Source of the DNA: Prosapia bicincta
Lineage: Eukaryota > Arthropoda > Insecta > Hemiptera > Cercopidae
Assembly (NCBI GenBank): GCA_036971475.1
Contig: JBAIZL010000005.1
Location: forward strand, 177,710,386 to 177,774,385
Direction of reading: 5' to 3'
Length of the DNA: 64,000 nucleotides
Shown here one piece after another: positions 36,715-50,195 of this stretch. Position 1 is the first letter of the stretch; each line of letters opens with the position of its first letter. The translations under genes and the position numbers were made by a program. Below the pieces are notes generated by a model. That model had not been told where the DNA came from, did no database searches, and saw nothing but the letters and a program-made list of their open reading frames with translations.

Positions 36715-39018
36715 CAGTCGGCGCCGCTTATTGTGATCACGGTTAATGTTATCATTCGGTTATTGTTATCGTTTCATTGAAAAACAAACACGGACGTATA
36801 TTAATACATTGTAATTAGGCCGCTTATTGTAATCATCTGTTCGCTTATTATTATCATTTAATTTGCCATTCAAAATCATTTGCGTCAACATATACTAGCA
36901 TAGACCAAGTAAAAATGTCTACAAAGTAGTGTAAACAGCACGTGCAACACAATTCATAGAATGTTTATTTTTAGAATGACAGAAATACTTTATAACGGTT
37001 TCAGCACTTAGCACAGTTCTCAGAATGTCTCCCTTACTCTTTGTTTACGCAAACACCCTAACCTCGCTTGAGTCGACTTTAGTTGTTTGTTAACATTAGT
37101 TGATGTTACCACTGAACCATTTACAGTACAGTCCTACTGTATTTTTTAACAGTGAATTTTTATGAACGTTTATTACAGTATTTCAGTGTGATTTTACATA
37201 ATTTAATTTTTAAAGATCTTTTTTGTTTGTTTTGTAGAGTTTAGTGTCACTTGAAGTTTCAAAGGACCAAAGGACAGTATAGTAAGATGTCCGAATCTCA
37301 AAAGAAACGACGCGATTTAAGTCTTAAACAAAAGCTTGATATTCTAGATAGGTACATTAAATTACCAAAAATTAATCAAAGAAGGATCCGCAAGTGGAAT
37401 CAGTTTTGAAATTGTGGTTTAAAAATGTTCGCGAAAAAGATGCTCGAGTTGACGGCCCACTAATGCGTCTAAAAGCTGAGGATTTTGCCAAAAAAATAGG
37501 AAAACAGGATTTTAAAGCCACAGTTCAATCGATGGAAGAAAAGGGAAAACATTGTTTACAAGAAAACATGTGGTGAAAAAAGAAATGCTGATTTTGTTGG
37601 AGCTAAGTACTGGTTACAATACGAATGGCCAAAGATTTTGGCCGAGTATTCTCCTAGCTGCATATACAATGCAGATGAAACAGGACTTTATTATCGTGCT
37701 TTACCCTAACATACTTACTTATTTAAAAATGAAATTGCTAACAGCTGTAAAATATGTAAACAAAGAATAACGGTTTTGTGTTATGTTAACATGGTTGGTC
37801 ATAAAGAAAAACTCTTAATTATCGGTAAATCTAAAAATCCACGTTGTTTTCAAGGTATCAAAAAGCTACCGGTTGAATATCATTCAAACTCCAATGCTTG
37901 GATGACATCAAAAATTTTTAATGAATGGCTGACTGAATTGGGATACCAGCCTCAAACGCAACATTGTCCTTCTACTAGACAACTGCACTGCACATAATGA
38001 CATAAGCACTACGCTAAAACACATCAAAGTGATTTACCTTCCGGCCAATACTACATCAATTATTCAGCGATGTGACCAAGGCATAATTAAAAATCTCAAA
38101 AGTTTTTATCGACGAGAGATGCGTGCTAGAATTATAGAAAATATGGATGAATTTCAAACCCTTACCTCAAATGAATTGGCTAAAAAAACTTCTTTACTCG
38201 ATGCTATTCATCTGTCCTTAAAAGAATATACTGAGTGGATGGAAGTTGACGATAGTATTGAAACAGCAGCGGAAATGACTGAAGACGATATTTGTTTTGT
38301 AGTTGCTTCAACATCAAAAGTTACTGAAGAAGAAGAAGGCACCGATGATGACGAAAATGATAAATGTGTACCGCAAAGATCTAAGCAGGAAGTTCACCAA
38401 GCTCTTGAGATTCTAAGGCAGTTTGTTCAACAAAAAGCAGAAAATTTCAACAAACATTATGAATATGAACAATTTATAAACCATATTTTACGAGAAGACT
38501 ACAGACAGTCACATATAGAGGAATTCTTCGAGAAAAAATAAATGTAAATTTGAAGTGTAAATAAGATTGAAGTGTTTTATAATGAAGTTTTATGTGTTAA
38601 AATGTTTTGATCAAGTGTTTTATGTAGTTCTATATATTTGTTTTTCAATTATGCTAGATTCAGTGTTTTAAAAAAAATTTACAGTGGAATTAAATAAACT
38701 GACATGAAATATGCCCACTAATTTTAACAAGTAGAAAACTAAATTACAGAAATTTTACTACTGTACATAAAACTGTCCGGAATAGCATCAAAATTTGGTA
38801 AGTACAGTTTAATTATAGTGTTACAGAATTAGAATTACTTAATGTAATGATAGGCTTACATATCGTTCAGAACAAACAGTTGTGGCAATAATACAGTGAG
38901 TTCAATGCAGTATGGCTGTAGACTACATCGTGATTAAGCGTTCGGTTATTGTTATCGTTCGGTTATTGTTATCAAATATGCTTGTGACAAATATGATCAC
39001 AATAAACGGCGCCGACTG
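36715..39018 (+). mobile_element. pogo/Tigger-type transposon with CAGTCGGCGCCG ends
   Basis: TA at 36713-36714, then CAGTCGGCGCCGCTTATTGT; right end reads ACAATAAACGGCGCCGACTG ending at 39018, then TA. The 26-bp inverted repeat is almost perfect. 2,304 bp. Subterminal direct repeats TTCGGTTATTGTTATCG at 36755 (one copy) and 38941 and 38958 (two adjacent copies), plus GCTTATTGTAATCATC and GCTTATTATTATCAT near the left end. The transposase is on the plus strand and broken. Confidence 0.96.
37287..38541 (+). pseudogene. Tigger/jerky-like transposase with all three catalytic Asp visible
   Basis: ATG at 37287 (MSESQKKRRDLSLKQKLDIL), then a deletion in the first HTH. Continues VESVLKLWFKNVREKDARVD (second HTH), KYWLQYEWPKILAEYSPSCI, YNADETGLYYRALP (first Asp, near 37672), TVLCYVNMVGHKEKLLIIG, SNAWMTSKIFNEWLTELG, VLLLDNCTAHNDI (second Asp, near 37980) and YLPANTTSIIQRCDQGIIKN (third Asp, near 38070), then an acidic tail ending QSHIEEFFEKK. 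At least four frame breaks or deletions, but the catalytic triad codons themselves are intact. Confidence 0.92.
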
Positions 39019-39729
39019 TATTAAAAATTCTGTTTGACCATTTCTTGTTGTTGTTCAATTTTTTTTTAAAATATAAATTGGAATCAAATAATGAAAACAC
39101 ATAGTTTTATTGATACCGGGAGGGATCTAGAACAGCCATTTATAATTTTAGTTTCATCTACTTTTACAACTTTTATATTACTTTATATATCTGCTTTTTA
39201 CAATTTTGTATATCTGCTTTATATACTATTAACTTATTTTTTTATAATTTTAGTACTCGTTCAACGTGCCTGTTTTTTTGTACTTTAACTCTGGTTTCTT
39301 TTTAAAATGGTATATGGGAATAAGTAGTAGGATTGATTTCTATTACCTTCGCTATAATGGAAATCTGTTTATAGAGAACCTTGGGATTCCATATTTACCT
39401 AATTTTAAATTGTTTATTTAATAGTTTTTATATTTTATTATTCTTTCCTTCCTCTTTTCATAACATTCTAATTGAATTTTCTTACATAGGGGGAAAAATT
39501 GCAGTCAATCTTATTTAGCCCTTATTTAATAGTTTTACTATGTTTACCCTAATTTTGTTCTGCTCTATTGATTCCTTTTAAAATATTTGCAACAAAAATA
39601 AAAAACCTAAATAGTTTTCAAGTTAACCAAAATAATTACATAAGTAATATATGGTTGGTTTAAGGCTGGGATAAGAGGCTCTTGGAATTATGCCATTAAT
39701 AATGACTATTTTAAATACTGTAATAATTT
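39019..39729. other. Intron, no gene
   Basis: AT-rich, no feature recognised. Confidence 0.5.
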
Positions 39730-41095
39730 GTTTTATTATGATATTATGAATAAATTCTTTAAAATGTTTTCTTTAATAATAATTTCAATCAAGGTAGGTT
39801 AGTAACTTTTCTAATTTATTTTAAGATGAATAAATTTTCTAGAGCTTTCTTTTTTTATAACAAGTTTAATGTATCATTTAAAACACTTTCTTAACAATTG
39901 TAAGTTCTATTAATAAATTACAAATTTTTTTTTCAAAGTTTTACAAATTTACTATTAGTTTGCTCTATTATTATAAGTCTTATTATTCTAAATTGTATTT
40001 CTCTTTTGGGCAGCAACAGTTTTTATTTAATTTAGCCTAAATTTATTTTAATTTTGGTTTAGCACAAGCTCCCTTAATCTCGGGTTATCTGGTGGGTTTT
40101 AAATTTTAAATACTAAAGTCTTATTTGGCACTCTAAAGTACAAGAACAAAAAAAATCTAATCTATAAATGTTATAAACTATGTTACAAATTAATTTATTT
40201 CTAAGTAAAATTGTTCCTTAATATTCTCTCTAAGTGTTTTCTTTTATAGTTTAATTTTATAATAAATTCTCTGGTTTCTTTTCTTTTATAAATGTCTGAT
40301 TGCAAAATTTCAAAATGTAGTAATGGATCTAGCCTAGGTACTGAAGTGTTTTAGATTGCAGATTCCACTTTTCAGCCTTTTATCAAAATATTTAATATCT
40401 TTTTAACTAAATAGTTTTAATTTATTTTCTTGAAAGTATTTTGTAGTGTTAATTTAATTCGAGACTAACACTCCTGCACTAAGTTTGAATTCTTCAAATT
40501 TTATTGGCCAATTCTGAAACACGTCTGTCTTGCTTGAGTAGGTGTGAAGAACTGAAGCCATGCTAGCTAAGCATTTCAAAATGGCTAGAACAAACTATTT
40601 CCCTTTTTTAATTGTTGTTACCGGCTTTACGGATGCTGTATTCACTGCCTTTTGTACATTTCATGTTCTTAATAACTAGATTTTACTTTCTTTGCAGGTA
40701 ACTACATTTAAATATTATATCTCCCGACGAAGTTTAAATTATCAGCTGTTCTGTTCACAATGCGTGCGCATCTTACTTAATACGCCAACCCGTTTTGGTC
40801 AACTTGTGTGCAATCTTAAAATGGTTTCCCTTTTCTTAACACATAAAGGCTTTTACTTTTATTTACATTGTTTTAGTGTTCTTTTTAAACTGTTACACAT
40901 TAAATTGTTTCTATTATATTGTTTGTTTTACAGTGGTTATTGTTCTAAACTTGTGATTAAATATTACGATTTTGCCAATTTAGGTTATGTTTACATTTTT
41001 CTCTTTTTTCATAATTGGTTTGAATTTACTTACATATTTATATTATATTATACATAGTGCCTTTCTTACTTGCTATTCCAAAATGTTACAATACC
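39730..41095 (+). repeat. Interspersed repeat, copy B
   Basis: Collinear with copy A (2960-6590 minus the retrotransposon). Shared blocks: the TCTCGGGTTA-GGTGGGTTT block at 40078, GAAACACGTCTGTC at 40516, GGCTTTACGGATGC at 40624, TTAGGTTATGTTTACATTT at 40981 and CAAAATGTTACAATACCTAC at 41080. Copy B has extra sequence at about 40140-40490. Short ORFs inside (such as 40692-41057) look like chance. Class unknown. Confidence 0.65.
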
Positions 41096-43226
41096 TACTT
41101 CCATTTTCTCCAAAGATATATTTTTTTATTTGTTCTCATTTGTGCAATTTTGAATTAAGGTTCCCATTCTATGGTACTTGTAATTCTTCTATGTTGTCAA
41201 AGATGTAATTAATATCGCTAAAGAGATAAAAGTACTCAATTTTCCAAGAACAAATTAAGGGCACCGTGATGAGGAGTAAATAGTTATCCTATAATTTTGT
41301 AATTTGGCCACTATAGAAAATTAAATTGGTAACTGGCTTTCTCAACGACTACTATTACATCCTCTGAAACAACTTTTCATATTCATATCTCTCGATCAGT
41401 AAAAATAGTGAAAAAGAACTATTTTATCAAAACAATAGTTTCAGGCACCAAATCCACTAAATGGTTATTTTTAACTCTGTCATTAAAGGGATGACCTACA
41501 AGACTCGGTTTATACTATACTATACTTACAGGGCCACAAAACAACTTCATTTATTTATATTAAGACAAAATCAAGTTTTCCTTAATCTTATAGTCTACAC
41601 TTAATTATTTTCTTGAGTAACCATGGAATATGAATTAACTAAACACATTAAATAAAACCTCAATAGTGATGAGATTAATTTATTCACTAAAATCAATATT
41701 TGATGTAATATTTTTTAGAAATATTGGTTAAAAATAGTTTAAAAATTTCTTGAATAACAAGACTGCCCACCTCCTATTATCCTGCTAACAATCAAAATCA
41801 TGTATCAACATTATACCGATTTTAATCTCTGAAAGAACAGGGCAAGAAATACCATTGCAAACATAATATTAATACTTATTCAACTAAGCAATTCTTTTAA
41901 AATTAAGAAAACTATTATAAATTCTTATACATATACTTTTTCATTAATTAATTAAAGAGCAAAGTCGAATTAGGGATTTAATATAATTTATATTATTTAA
42001 CTCATATACTTTTACTTTAAACAATTTTCTGTCATCTATATTTTTAACTAATTTAACATTGTTTCAATCTAAATTATGGCTTAGATCATCTATGTGTTCC
42101 ACTACACTCGATTATTCTGTCTAAAGGTATTTCATAAGTTGAAACTTTTTGAAAATAATGTTAAGTATTGATTTGAAGTGAATAAATTAATTTTAATGTG
42201 GCCCATAGGTTACACCTTTATTAAATATTTTATTCCTGTCACACATGTATATAAATTTAGTAATGATAAGCACTGTGATTTGATTAATTCCGATTAAGAA
42301 TTCTTAGCTGATCTTTATAATTTGACTTTATTACTAATCAAACAAATTATTGTTTATAAAACCTTAAAGATCAATAACATTGCACACAAATGCTCTCATT
42401 TTATTTTTGTTAATGTTACTAACATTCTCTATCCATTACAACAGTTATAATATACATTTTTATTTATATGTTTAAAAGATTGAGAATACTAAAATTTAAT
42501 AATTATGATTTTTTTGTTTATTATCTAGAAACAATGATCATTCCATTTATTTTCCCCTAGTTTCTGTATGTTTCCATAGATCATATTATTTTAGGGTAAT
42601 ACTACTGTATCTTTAATTGGTTCCTGACCTCATTTGCTTGTAAGAGGCATCACAGCCTACATGAAACTATTTTCTTTTAAGAAATAAATATATTCTTTTA
42701 ATTTCAATAAAATCATAAAAACTGTTCAATTTTTAGATTAATTATTATTCTGTTTATACGGCTACAAATAATGTATTTGTGATTGTGTTGTAGTCTTCAC
42801 TTAACTCCTGCAGAAATAAAAGTTAGCCAATTCCCAATCTACCATTTTCTGTAACTAGGAACTCGTGTGTTTAGTAGGGCCAGCTCGAGGAGGCCTGTCA
42901 CAGACCAGCAGATTTTGGGTGTTAAATTTGTACATATAGGGAAAAATAATGTTGCTAAAAACGTTTGACTTGCAGAAACAGAAGGAAGATCCTCCACAAA
43001 TTCTTAAGGATGTTATATTTTGTGTGTCTCAATTAAGTTCCTGAATTTTAGTTTTAGTTTTACCTCAGCAATCAATGGTGCCAATGTTAGTTCATGATTT
43101 GATGAACTTTGAACTTCTTGTGGCATCTGTTAACATTTGATTTATTTTAATTTAAGCAATAACATATATAATTGCAAAACTTCATAAACTACTTTTCACT
43201 TTAGCGAGGACAGTCACCTGAATAAC
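41096..43226. other. Intron, no gene
   Basis: AT-rich, no feature recognised. Confidence 0.5.
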
Positions 43227-43600
43227 ATGGAACAAAAAGCAGTCATTAAATTAAAGATAAAACTTGGTTAAAGTACATTAGAGTTGATGTAACAGGTCTA
43301 TAACAATGATTGTTTATCCAGAGCAAGTATACGTTAGTGACATAAATGTTTTTTGGAAGGTATAAAGAACACCAATTTTAAGTTGATAGAAAATGATCCA
43401 ATTTTTTTGCATTCAGATGATCAAAATGTTTCATTGAGAAAGATAGAGCTGGATTTAAACATTAGTAAAGGAACTATTTAAGATATTTTCTTGTGAATTT
43501 GGATAAAACAATGGACTTTGCTAAATTCATTCCGATGAACAAAAATCACTTCATTTTAGTCATTCACAAAAATTGTTTTGAAAACAATTTAAATAAGTGA
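43227..43600 (+). pseudogene. Second mariner-family transposase relic, N-terminal part
   Basis: A single plus frame from ATG 43227 with about six stops reads MEQKAVIKLKIKLG, STLELM, QVYNNDCLSRASIR, HKCFLEGIKNTNFKLIENDP, NVSLRKIELDLNISKGTI. These match the N-terminal DNA-binding (HTH) region of mariner transposases of the MEQRAVIKF type (CLSR..VFEWFKRFKEGR...). No catalytic domain or terminal repeats found. A different copy from the mariner at 31499. Confidence 0.65.
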
Positions 43601-45217
43601 TTTACCCTAGGGCTTTAAATATGATATATAAACTCTGCTGTGAAATGAAAACCTAAGGTCAAATCAGGTTTAAGGAGATGGTTTGAAGCGTATTGCTGAC
43701 CCAAATACTTCCCTTAAGTACAGAGTCCAGCAGTCACTGCATTTTTGAAAAAGCTGTAAAAATTAAATGGACTCATATTTCAAAATTATATTTATATAAT
43801 CTTATTCTATGTTGAAAAAACAATTAACAAACCCAGTTTAAAATAACTTGGCAAGATGGCATCCCCTTTGATTTTTGCAGGGGATTTGCAAAACTATTTG
43901 TCACATCGTGGAGCATACTCTGAGAAATTCTATCGGTTTCCAGCTGGATTCTTGCCTTTAGTTCACCAACCGTACGAGGTCCTTCTTAGTACACTTAGGC
44001 ACATCCACAAGAAAATAACATGTGGTGAAGTCGGATGAACAGGAAAGCTAATTTGGGAAATAACCCACTAATGAAAAACATTGTTAAACATTCTTACTCA
44101 TGCAGGCTGTGTGATTTGTGGCCCAATATTTTTCACTGGATGTTGACGAAGATGACAAATGAAGAATCATCTTAACATTTTTGAATAGCGCTCAACATTG
44201 ACTGTAATAGATTGCTCTGCTTGTGACCGCCTTAAGCAGCAGATGTTATTTTAAACAGTGAGCAATATGTATAGGTTTCCTGACGTAGAATAAGATTGTA
44301 TTAATAAAATTATGAAATCTGAGTATGTTGAGTTTTACAGCTATTTCAAAAACGCAATATTGTCTTCTGCACCCTGACCCATGACCTGAAGGCAGCTACT
44401 TTCTCTTTCATAAGTCATCTTAATGTTTTTTATTAAGAAGTTATTATTTATTTTTGTTACTCTCCAGTAAAAACCTCACAGATATTGTATTTATAAAATA
44501 GAATTGAATCCCTAGGACAACTGTAGCTATTAATATTTTATGTTACTGATAATTTTTAAAATTTTATAGTTCATTAAATTGATGAACTATCATAGAACAG
44601 CTTAATTTAAAGAGTGGAAACATCAGCTGCATCTCTAGTAAACCAAGGATGTATAATTTAAAGACTTGAAAGTGATTAAACTTAAAATGGGAAGAATGTG
44701 ACAACAGAAATACTGGAATTGATCCTTGTATAAGAATGACCGTGTGTAGAATGTGATTCTGGTTAACCAAACATAGATATTTCTTTAAGAATATCTAATA
44801 GAGATAACCCCTGTATTGTTGAAAAGTCTAGCTGGTGTTTTAATATTCTAAACTTGAAGGGATAGTTTGTTTTACATTTTTTTGTAAAATTAATGTTAAA
44901 GTTTGTTTATTAGTTTGTCATATTCCATCTGTAACATTATTTTATTTATTTCATTAATATTATTTATTCATATTTAAATCTTTAATTTATATGTTATGCG
45001 GAAGATTATTATTATGTAAAACAATTATATGCCTCTAATGAAAAAAATTGTTTTGGGGCAAAACCAGGTCCTATAATTTTTTACAGACCTCTAATAAAAA
45101 CCCAATTGCATTAAAATTTCTTAATTATCTTTAATTATTTTTATGTTTTTAAAGATTGTACTATATCACAATTAGATCAAAAATTATATCTGTTATAATA
45201 TGTGTGCGTGTGTCTAG
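43601..45217. other. Intron, no gene
   Basis: AT-rich, no feature recognised before the acceptor of alternative exon version 1. Confidence 0.5.
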
Positions 45218-45398
45218 GTTTGGCAGTGTGGCGGTATTTTGGAAATCATACCCTGTTCCCATGTTGGTCATGTATTCCGTGAAAAATCCCCTTATACTTT
45301 TCCTGGAGGTGTTTCTAAAATAGTCTTACACAATGCAGCTCGTGTCGCAGAAGTTTGGATGGACGAATGGCGTGATTTCTATTACGCTATGAATCCAG
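45218..45398 (+). CDS. GALNT: GalNAc-transferase alternative exon, version 1 (catalytic loop)
   Basis: Acceptor GTGTGTCTAG, donor GTAGCC. 181 bp = 60 codons plus one base. It reads [60 protein letters not shown], then G across the junction. [14 protein letters not shown] and PYTFPGG mark the flexible loop that closes over UDP-GalNAc; by family knowledge the His of GHVFR is a metal ligand and the Phe-Arg pair contacts UDP and the gating Trp. It is the same length and phase as 52248-52428, with 40 of 60 residues identical. Unlike version 2 it keeps the usual Gln in WQCGG and has EIIPCSH, closer to the T2-type sequence. Confidence 0.95.
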
Positions 45399-47988
45399 GT
45401 AGCCCCCTGGTTATTTAAAAAACAAAAGTTTTGCTTCGCTCATTGGGAAACGTGGCATCGTTGTCCATTTATTAATAACTGACAATTCATTTTTAGTAAC
45501 TAACATCTAAGAAATGCACAGATTCACATTTACAAACTAACAATTTTTTTACTTCATGGTCATAAAGAAAATTATTCAAAATAATTATAACACATTTTGT
45601 TTTATCTAACTGTGTATGTGTAACTTATTACATAACATATTTTCTTGTGTTGATAAAAATTAACGTTTTGTTTATCCATAAATTATTACATTCACACTAA
45701 ATAATTTCATTTTAAAATTAACTTACACGGCTTTTTTTAATATTACACAGCTTTTCAATTGTAATATTTCTAATTTAAACAACGTTCAAATTTTATGACA
45801 AAAATTTGAAGTAAAGTAGTGTATAAATTGTTTATTCTTAAGTAATGTATATTAACAAAATTCAAGAAATTTTAGTTCAGAAAAAACATTTTTATATTTT
45901 TATACAATAAATCTGTAAATAATTCTAATGCCTAAATTCTTTGTTATAAATCAATCAGTGTGAGTGTGTGTGAGAGAGAGAGAGAGAAAGAGAAGCTCAA
46001 CAAACAGAAAATATGAAGTGTTTTTAAAATTATATAAACTCCAAATATTTGTTTTCACTAAATCTTGTTAAATAAATCATTTAATAGCCACTAAATTTTT
46101 TGTTATGTTTTCCAAGACCTCAATTTGTGCAAATAGGCTCGTGGAAATCCTTAAATGGTTCATCTAAGTTTTCTCTTCACCTTTTATACAGTATTACCCT
46201 AGATTTGCTGTTGATATTACTAATTTCGATTTTTAAAAAATCCAGATTTTATAATTATGTAATTTTATGTGTACTAGGACTAGTTCCTGGAAATTAACCA
46301 ACTGTGCTAAATGAAATTAAAATCTTGAGTGAAGTCCCCATAATCCTTAAAATATTTTTAAAACTTTTAAATTACTTATAAAACCATCTGTGCATTTCTT
46401 AACCAGCAGCATGTTGAATTGCATTAGACATTTGCTTGAGAATGTTTCATGAACATAACTAACATCCTTTGGTGCCAACTAACAAAGTAAAATACAGTTC
46501 TCAGTCAGTCATTTCATCGCTAATATAATGCTACAAATTGGATTCATGTATATATTCAACCTTACATTGTACTTCAAGAGCCTACAAAATTTTATATCAA
46601 GGTTTAAATTTATTAAATTTGATTCATATTTTATTACCATTATATTCCTTTATTTTTATTTTGAATTAAAATATTTTAAACTTAGGTAATTTTTAAAGTG
46701 TTGTGTAACATGCTATATTGTAAATTTAAATACAATATAACCTTCACATTTCATATCTAATTAATCAATTTCTTGCATCGGATCGTTTAAATTCACAAGT
46801 GATAATAAAAAGTTTATTTTCAATGTATTCTCATTTTAGATCTCTGATCTGTTTTCTCAGAACTGTCATTTAAAAAATGTTGGTCAATTTTTTCCATGTG
46901 ATACCAGTTATCATTATTTAAAAAAGAATCTAATATTTAAATGTTTATATCCTACGGTATAAGTTTTAAAGATATTCATATTGAAACATTTTTTGTTCAT
47001 TCAATTTTCCTTGTTATGTCATAGTTTATTTATCAATATTCTAGTAAATCAAGCAAGATCAAACACTAAATCTAAGACTTAATAATATGCTGTAATATCT
47101 CTTGTATAGGTTGGTTATTAAAATAATATAATTTAAATGGAGTCAGTGATAAATTTATTAGTGATAAAAACAATTTTTGAGTGGATAAACTAAAAATGAA
47201 TAAAATAAGAATTAAATTTACAGTGGTGAGATTTTACATTAATAAGCTATCTTTATAAACTATGCAGCAATTACTATTTTTTGTGTAACGTAAGAGATTG
47301 AGAACGTAAAGTTTTGCAATTATTTATTTTATGAGTTATAAATATTTTTAAAACCCTCTTTAGTATTACACAGATATTAATTTCTGTTGAAGAAATCTTT
47401 TACTTTAATACATTTTAGGCAAAAAATTTTTAGACAAGAAAATTTTATTTCACATTGTTGAAAGATTTTTGCCATTTATATTGGCATTCTTAAGAACAAC
47501 TTCATATGCTAAGCCTGTCTCAGTATTTAATTGCACAACAATTATATGTTTCAAATATTTGGATAGGAGTTAACTTACGTTGATGCCCTTATTAGCTCAA
47601 CTTTGTTACAGTATTTTCTCTCTAGATTTTTACAAATAAATAAGTTTTGAAACCGGTATAAAAATTGTCCAGCTATTAATAATATAAAAGTTGTTTTTAA
47701 ATAGGACATCTGTATTTTAATGGGAGTCCTTGATTTAACCCTAATCTTACTTACTTCAAACTAATTTTTATAGAAACATTATTTAGTGTATCTTCAATTT
47801 TAAACAAGTTTCGTTTCCTATTTACTTGATCAAAAACAATGTTTAAAAGATCATTATCTAATTTTAATAGGTGTTTTGACAAACTTTGATGTCATTTTCT
47901 ACTTTCAGAAGGTTTTTCTATAAACTTTATTGTCTACTACTATTACTATAATTTTCAGTTAAACTTTATATCAGGAAGATAAATAGTG

Positions 47989-47989
<1 letters not shown>
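45399..47989. other. Intron between alternative exons, first part
   Basis: AT-rich; small (GT)n(GA)n tract at 45957-45993. No third copy of the alternative exon was seen by eye. Confidence 0.5.
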
Positions 47990-48060
<71 letters not shown>

Positions 48061-48184
48061 TTGATATTTAACGTTATCCATTGTTTTTCCGTTGCAATGA
48101 CTTTATGAAGTTAATATATTACTATGTAAGTAATTTTATCCACCATTATGGTGGATAAAATTACTTACATAGTAATATATTAAC

Positions 48185-48265
<81 letters not shown>
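47990..48265. repeat. Perfect 87-bp palindrome between two (TA)n tracts
   Basis: (AT)n at 47990-48058 and (TA)n at 48187-48265. Between them 48104-48146 and 48148-48190 are perfect inverted repeats of 43 bp around the single base 48147 (centre CCACCATTATGGTGG). The 45 bp from 48059 to 48103 is unique. The whole could form a large cruciform or RNA hairpin. Confidence 0.95.
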
Positions 48266-48269
<4 letters not shown>

Positions 48270-50195
48270 TTTAATAATATTGTTGGTACAATATTATTAA
48301 AACATTAAAACAAATAACTAGGTAGGGAGTGACTAATAACAAATTAATTATTTATATTCGTTATAAAGGCTATAGTCGTCAGAAGAAATAAGTATGAAAA
48401 TGCTAATAAGATTTTAGTGTATTTTATGCCTTTTGTTAACACTCAGTTGATAAGGGTTTCTTTTAATTTCTTTTGTACTGCTATCTCTTAACTTTTTATC
48501 TATTCATTAAACTGATTTTTTTCTTTTTATATTGATTTTCTATATATTTTTCTATATTCCCTACTTTTTAACACCATTTGGTTCAATTTAATTTATTAAT
48601 ATGTAGTTTAAACTCGTAGTTAATACTTTATTAATTTTTCCATCAATTTTGATTAATAACTCTCAAACATTGATGTTACAAAATTGAGTATATCTTCCCA
48701 ATTTATTTATATACATTCTCTCCCCCCCCCCAAGTATAATAAAAATCATATATGGTATAATCTAATTCAGCTTCCTTAAATCGGCTACTGGAAAGTTTGG
48801 CCGGTACTGTCTTGTACACACTTGACATGCCAATTGTCACACTTGTAGTTTTTTTTTTTTTGAACACTTGCACCACAAGCAAGCAATATTAATCGGTTTG
48901 ACAAACATATTCACTGGAGACACTTTTTAAATGTTATTTTGAAAACAGATACTCATTAATTACTTGTACAGTATTTTATTCAGGCTAAATATTAGTATTT
49001 ATTATCTGCTATTCCTGCCTAGAATCTGTTTCCAAGGTAGCTAAACTAGAGAGAGTTTTCTAATTGATTTATTTATAATAAAAAACTTTGCAATAATATT
49101 TGTAAATTAATATTTTAAATTATTGATAATAATTTACATTTACAATAACAGACCATATCTAGATTCAAACTATGAAGAGGAACTGTAGTGTCCAAGTAAA
49201 AAGACACAAATTAACCAATTAATAAAAAACATTACTATCAAGGTATTCTTACATATTAAATGTCTAACATACTTTTACACATGATATCGTCTAAATTCAA
49301 GTGTATCATATATTAATTATATAGAAATGTACTGTGATAGTGAAGATAATAATTATGGATTTGAGTCTTAATTACCCCCAGAAACCCATTTTTTTACCAC
49401 TGTTTTTAAAAAACTAACATGACTTCATAAATTTGGACTCTCATATGTTTATGCATTGGCTTTTTAGCTTAGCTTACAGAGATGTGTATAATTTGCATGA
49501 AAAGATACTCATTATTTATTTAAGTAAATTATTTTAAGGACAGTTAAAAAACATTATTATAAGCAAGAATATGTTGAAAATTTAGCAACATAAGTTTTAG
49601 AAGTACAATAGGGTAAGTATGAGGTTGAGTATATTATTACAAATATATTAATTGAAGATTACTTTACTCAAGTTAATGTTTGTCAAAATTTATAAACTTC
49701 TGCCTGGTTTTTCGTTTACCTTCCTTTATATATCTTCCTGTATGAAGTGGAGTCAAATTAGACATTAACTGGAAAATGCTCAACAAACATTGGGCAGTAT
49801 TTTCTGAAAAGACATTTTTAAAATAAAAATTTCTGGATACCATCCATAGTATAATTGTTAACATGTGTCAATAATTGAGTCAGTAAAAAATGTTTCAAAA
49901 ACTGTTATTCTATATAAAGTTGTGGAAATCAAGAACATTTTGCTTGACTTGGTTTTTTAAACAATTTTTTTTTTGTTATAGCTTATTTTTCAAAAGTTAA
50001 GGAACTTAGAATTGTGAACAAAATTAAAACATTCAGGGAGATGATTTTTAAATAGAAATATTCTTAATCTTTATTACTTTTTCAAAACGTTGTTTACAAC
50101 CTTTTGTAAAATACCTATTTATTAATATATTACGCATGCAGATAGATCAATTTTTTTAAATAGATTAATCAACTATTCTATATATGAGTTGCTTG
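48266..50195. other. Intron between alternative exons, middle part
   Basis: AT-rich, no feature recognised; short C run at 48723-48730. Confidence 0.5.

Noticed and set aside
40692..41208. Overlapping ORFs of 121 and 73 codons.
   Set aside because: Phe/Leu/Tyr-rich translation of AT-rich repeat copy B; not conserved with copy A.
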